7,518 nucleotides of DNA, from NCBI GenBank assembly GCA_964537965.1, contig CAZIDB010000226.1:1-7518 (forward strand). The letters run 5' to 3'. Below, piece by piece: positions 5,362-7,518 of this stretch. Position numbers and translations under genes: made by a program. The DNA is from SURF-24 sp964537965. GTDB taxonomy: Bacteria > Bacteroidota > Ignavibacteria > Ignavibacteriales > SURF-24. Position 1 is the first letter of the stretch; each line of letters begins with the position of its first letter. The notes under the pieces are model-generated. The model made no database searches. It was given only the letters and a program-made list of their open reading frames with translations, and had not been told where the DNA came from.

Positions 5362-7518
5362 ATGGAAATACTAAACAATGACTTATCTCTGCTGATTTCA
5401 ATTAATGATGACATTGCCACGATTAAGGATGCGGAAAATCTCTTCCTTACAATCTTTAAGAAGCTTCACGCATTTTACGGAATAAAGATAGTCGGAATAG
5501 CTCTGCCTGATAAGACAAAAGAAAATATCGGGTTTGTAATTGCAAAGATTACCGGAGAGAATCTGGAAGAATCCTCCCTGTGGCTTAAAACTTTTTCGAT
5601 GGATTCTATTCCGTTTGATCTGTCACTCGATAACCCTAAAATTGTTTTCCCGGATGCCAAACATTTCTATTCAGTTCAACCAGTTACGAAGGATCAGGAA
5701 TCAATTCAAAGCGTGTTAACCGAAATGAACATCAATTCATTTGTTCTGCTGCCAATGAAAACGGGTGGGGAATTAATCGGGTATATAATTTTCTCATCGC
5801 ATGAATTTAATCTAAAAGAAAATGATTACGATTATTCACTTAAAATTGCCAACCTTATTGGTGCTGCTCTGAAAAAATCAATTGATTACTCAGATCTTCA
5901 GGATAAAGAGAAGGAAAAGGAGATCCAGTTAAGATTACTTATAGACCTGATTACTATTAATCAGAGTGATGTTTTTTTTGCCAAACTTGCAAAAGAAATT
6001 GATGCTTTGATTCCCTGCGATTACATTGCAATTTACGCCAGGGAAAGTGAAATGAACGTCTCCAAGTATTTTACAAGCGTAAAAAGCATACTGGATAAGT
6101 TTGAAATAATTCCGCTTTCGCAAAGTGTTTCCAACGCAATTATGGCATTAAAGCAGCACTTACCGGAAAAGCAGGGTCAGGATTTTATTGAAATAGCAGA
6201 TGATCTGTTTAATACGATGGCTGAGCAGTATACTCACATCAGGAATCTGAAAGAGAAAAATTCAATCAACTCATTTCTCGTCATTCATTACTTCTACAAA
6301 GACCTTGGCGAACTCAATTTAATTATCGGAAGAAAAGATCCGTTCCTGTGGATGAGCGGACAGAAAAAAATTGAACTCATGTTTCTTCAGAATAAGAATA
6401 AGTATTTCGCTTATAAAGAAATTGAACTTGGTATGCACTTGCTTCCGCTGCTTGGAATGATATTGACAAACCTTTATGCCTTTGAGGAAATAAAAATTCT
6501 TACAAAGAAATTAGAACAGGAGAAAAACTTTTTGCTTGATGAAATTAATCTCAGCGGAAGTTTTCAGGAAATAATCGGTGAAAGCCAGATTATACAAAAC
6601 TCATTGAACAAAGTTAAACTTGTTGCTCCTCTTGACGCTACAGTTCTAATTTTAGGAGAAACGGGAACAGGTAAAGAATTAATTGCGCGGGCTGTTCATA
6701 ACCTTTCTAACAGGAAAGAGAACACGTTTATTACTGTTAATTGTGCTACACTTCCTGCGCAATTAATTGAATCAGAATTATTTGGACACGAGAAAGGAAG
6801 CTTTACAGGTGCTATTGAAAAGAGAATTGGTAAGTTTGAAGTGGCAGATGGCGGAACAATTTTTTTAGATGAGATTGGTGAACTGCCGCTCGAAATTCAG
6901 GCTAAGCTTTTACGCGTTTTGCAGGAAAAAGAATTTGAACGCATTGGCGGTAAAAGTACAATTCATGCCGATGTACGGATTGTAGCTGCAACCAACAGAA
7001 ATCTTGAAAGAGAAGTAGCACAGGGTAAATTCCGTTCGGATTTATTTTTCCGCCTGAATGTTTTCCCGATTACAGTTCCACCGCTCCGGGACAGAACAGA
7101 TGATATTCCAATACTTGTAAAGCACTTTATAAGTATTTATTCAAAGCGAATAGGTAAAGAAGTAAAATCTATTAGAAAGAACGACATGGAAATGCTTATG
7201 GCTTACAACTGGCCGGGCAATATAAGAGAACTTGAGCATGTAATTGAAAGGGCAATTATAATTTCCGAAGGAGCGAATCTTAGTCTGGAAAACCTTCTGG
7301 GTGGAAACAATAAAAAAGTCGAAGAAGATTTTGAATCATTTAAGACATTGGTTGAGATTGAAATGGAACATATCATGAATGCACTTAAACTTACTAATGG
7401 GAAAGTTACAGGTGAAAAGAGTGCGGCACAACTGCTTGGTATAAACGGTAAAACTCTTGGTTCACGCATGCGTAAGCTTGGAATAAAAAGGGAAATTACA
7501 ATAACGGCAAGAGAGTAG
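5362..7518 (+). CDS. Sigma-54-dependent transcriptional activator, FhlA/NtrC type, with GAF-like sensory half
   Basis: This 718-residue protein is complete, and its TAG ends the window. The ATG has AAGG six bases upstream, and an in-frame stop at 5341-5343 rules out an earlier start. Residues 1-172 look like a GAF domain (the strand FVLLPMKTGGELIGYIIF is typical). A charged helix follows (176-192), then a second, divergent GAF-like region (about 193-372) and a coiled-coil linker (373-394). There is no phospho-acceptor receiver domain. The AAA+ domain spans about 402-645: Walker A GETGTGKE (432-439), sigma-54 contact loop GSFTGA (479-484), Walker B TIFLDEIGE (499-507), sensor I ATNRN (543-547), FRSDLFFRLNVFPI (557-570, arginine fingers) and sensor II WPGNIRELE (617-625). 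A Fis-type HTH lies at about 680-708 (KSAAQLLGINGKTLGSRMRKLGI). The intact ATPase motifs argue for an active sigma-54 activator. Its divergent position suggests it controls the efflux operon, which is inference. The ligand is unknown. Confidence 0.95.
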   Translation: MEILNNDLSLLISINDDIATIKDAENLFLTIFKKLHAFYGIKIVGIALPDKTKENIGFVIAKITGENLEESSLWLKTFSMDSIPFDLSLDNPKIVFPDAKHFYSVQPVTKDQESIQSVLTEMNINSFVLLPMKTGGELIGYIIFSSHEFNLKENDYDYSLKIANLIGAALKKSIDYSDLQDKEKEKEIQLRLLIDLITINQSDVFFAKLAKEIDALIPCDYIAIYARESEMNVSKYFTSVKSILDKFEIIPLSQSVSNAIMALKQHLPEKQGQDFIEIADDLFNTMAEQYTHIRNLKEKNSINSFLVIHYFYKDLGELNLIIGRKDPFLWMSGQKKIELMFLQNKNKYFAYKEIELGMHLLPLLGMILTNLYAFEEIKILTKKLEQEKNFLLDEINLSGSFQEIIGESQIIQNSLNKVKLVAPLDATVLILGETGTGKELIARAVHNLSNRKENTFITVNCATLPAQLIESELFGHEKGSFTGAIEKRIGKFEVADGGTIFLDEIGELPLEIQAKLLRVLQEKEFERIGGKSTIHADVRIVAATNRNLEREVAQGKFRSDLFFRLNVFPITVPPLRDRTDDIPILVKHFISIYSKRIGKEVKSIRKNDMEMLMAYNWPGNIRELEHVIERAIIISEGANLSLENLLGGNNKKVEEDFESFKTLVEIEMEHIMNALKLTNGKVTGEKSAAQLLGINGKTLGSRMRKLGIKREITITARE

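Noticed and set aside
5475..7469. Minus-strand open frames opposite the regulator (5475-5660, 5935-6123, 7203-7469)
   Set aside because: They are antisense to conserved domains of the regulator and show no recognisable protein features.
1..7518. CRISPR arrays, tRNA/rRNA genes, insertion sequences or toxin-antitoxin genes
   Set aside because: No regularly spaced repeats, RNA-gene signatures, transposase motifs or terminal repeats were seen; the window is almost fully occupied by four ordinary-looking genes.

Overview
The window carries a complete tripartite RND-type efflux operon on the minus strand and, divergent from it on the plus strand, a sigma-54 enhancer-binding regulator of the FhlA/NtrC type. 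The DNA is AT-rich and Lys/Ile/Asn-rich at the protein level. The proteins have an FCB-group flavour: a signal peptide ending in FAQ, a short lipoprotein-type adaptor, and an RND pump with a D-N proton-relay pair. I infer a Bacteroidota, Ignavibacteriota or Chlorobiota-like bacterium, probably environmental. This is an impression from protein style, not a marker-gene result.

Layout: positions 1-1020 (minus) hold the N-terminal 340 codons of a TolC-family outer-membrane channel, cut by the left edge. Positions 1017-4127 (minus) hold a 1036-residue RND inner-membrane pump whose stop overlaps the channel's start in ATGA. Positions 4143-5183 (minus) hold the 346-residue periplasmic adaptor, 15 bp upstream of the pump. 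Positions 5184-5361 are a 178-bp divergent control region. Positions 5362-7518 (plus) hold a 718-residue regulator with a GAF-like N-terminal half, an AAA+ sigma-54 activation domain and a Fis-type HTH. Its stop codon is the last three bases of the window. There is no stretch over 300 bases without a gene.

How it works together: the order adaptor-pump-channel with tight spacing indicates one transcript encoding a full inner-to-outer-membrane exporter. The divergent regulator has no receiver domain, so it probably senses a small ligand or a redox/metabolic signal through its N-terminal half. Upstream of the adaptor I found a candidate -24/-12 (sigma-54) element, placed to give a leader of about 21 nt. 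It matches 11 of 14 informative consensus positions but has GG in place of the -12 GC. About 120 bp upstream of the inferred start lies a 12-bp perfect inverted repeat that could be the activator's enhancer. Its downstream arm also covers the regulator's own Shine-Dalgarno. The testable hypothesis is a drug or metabolite exporter switched on by sigma-54 through a one-component, ligand-sensing activator. The individual protein families are familiar; the regulatory pairing is the part worth a second look.
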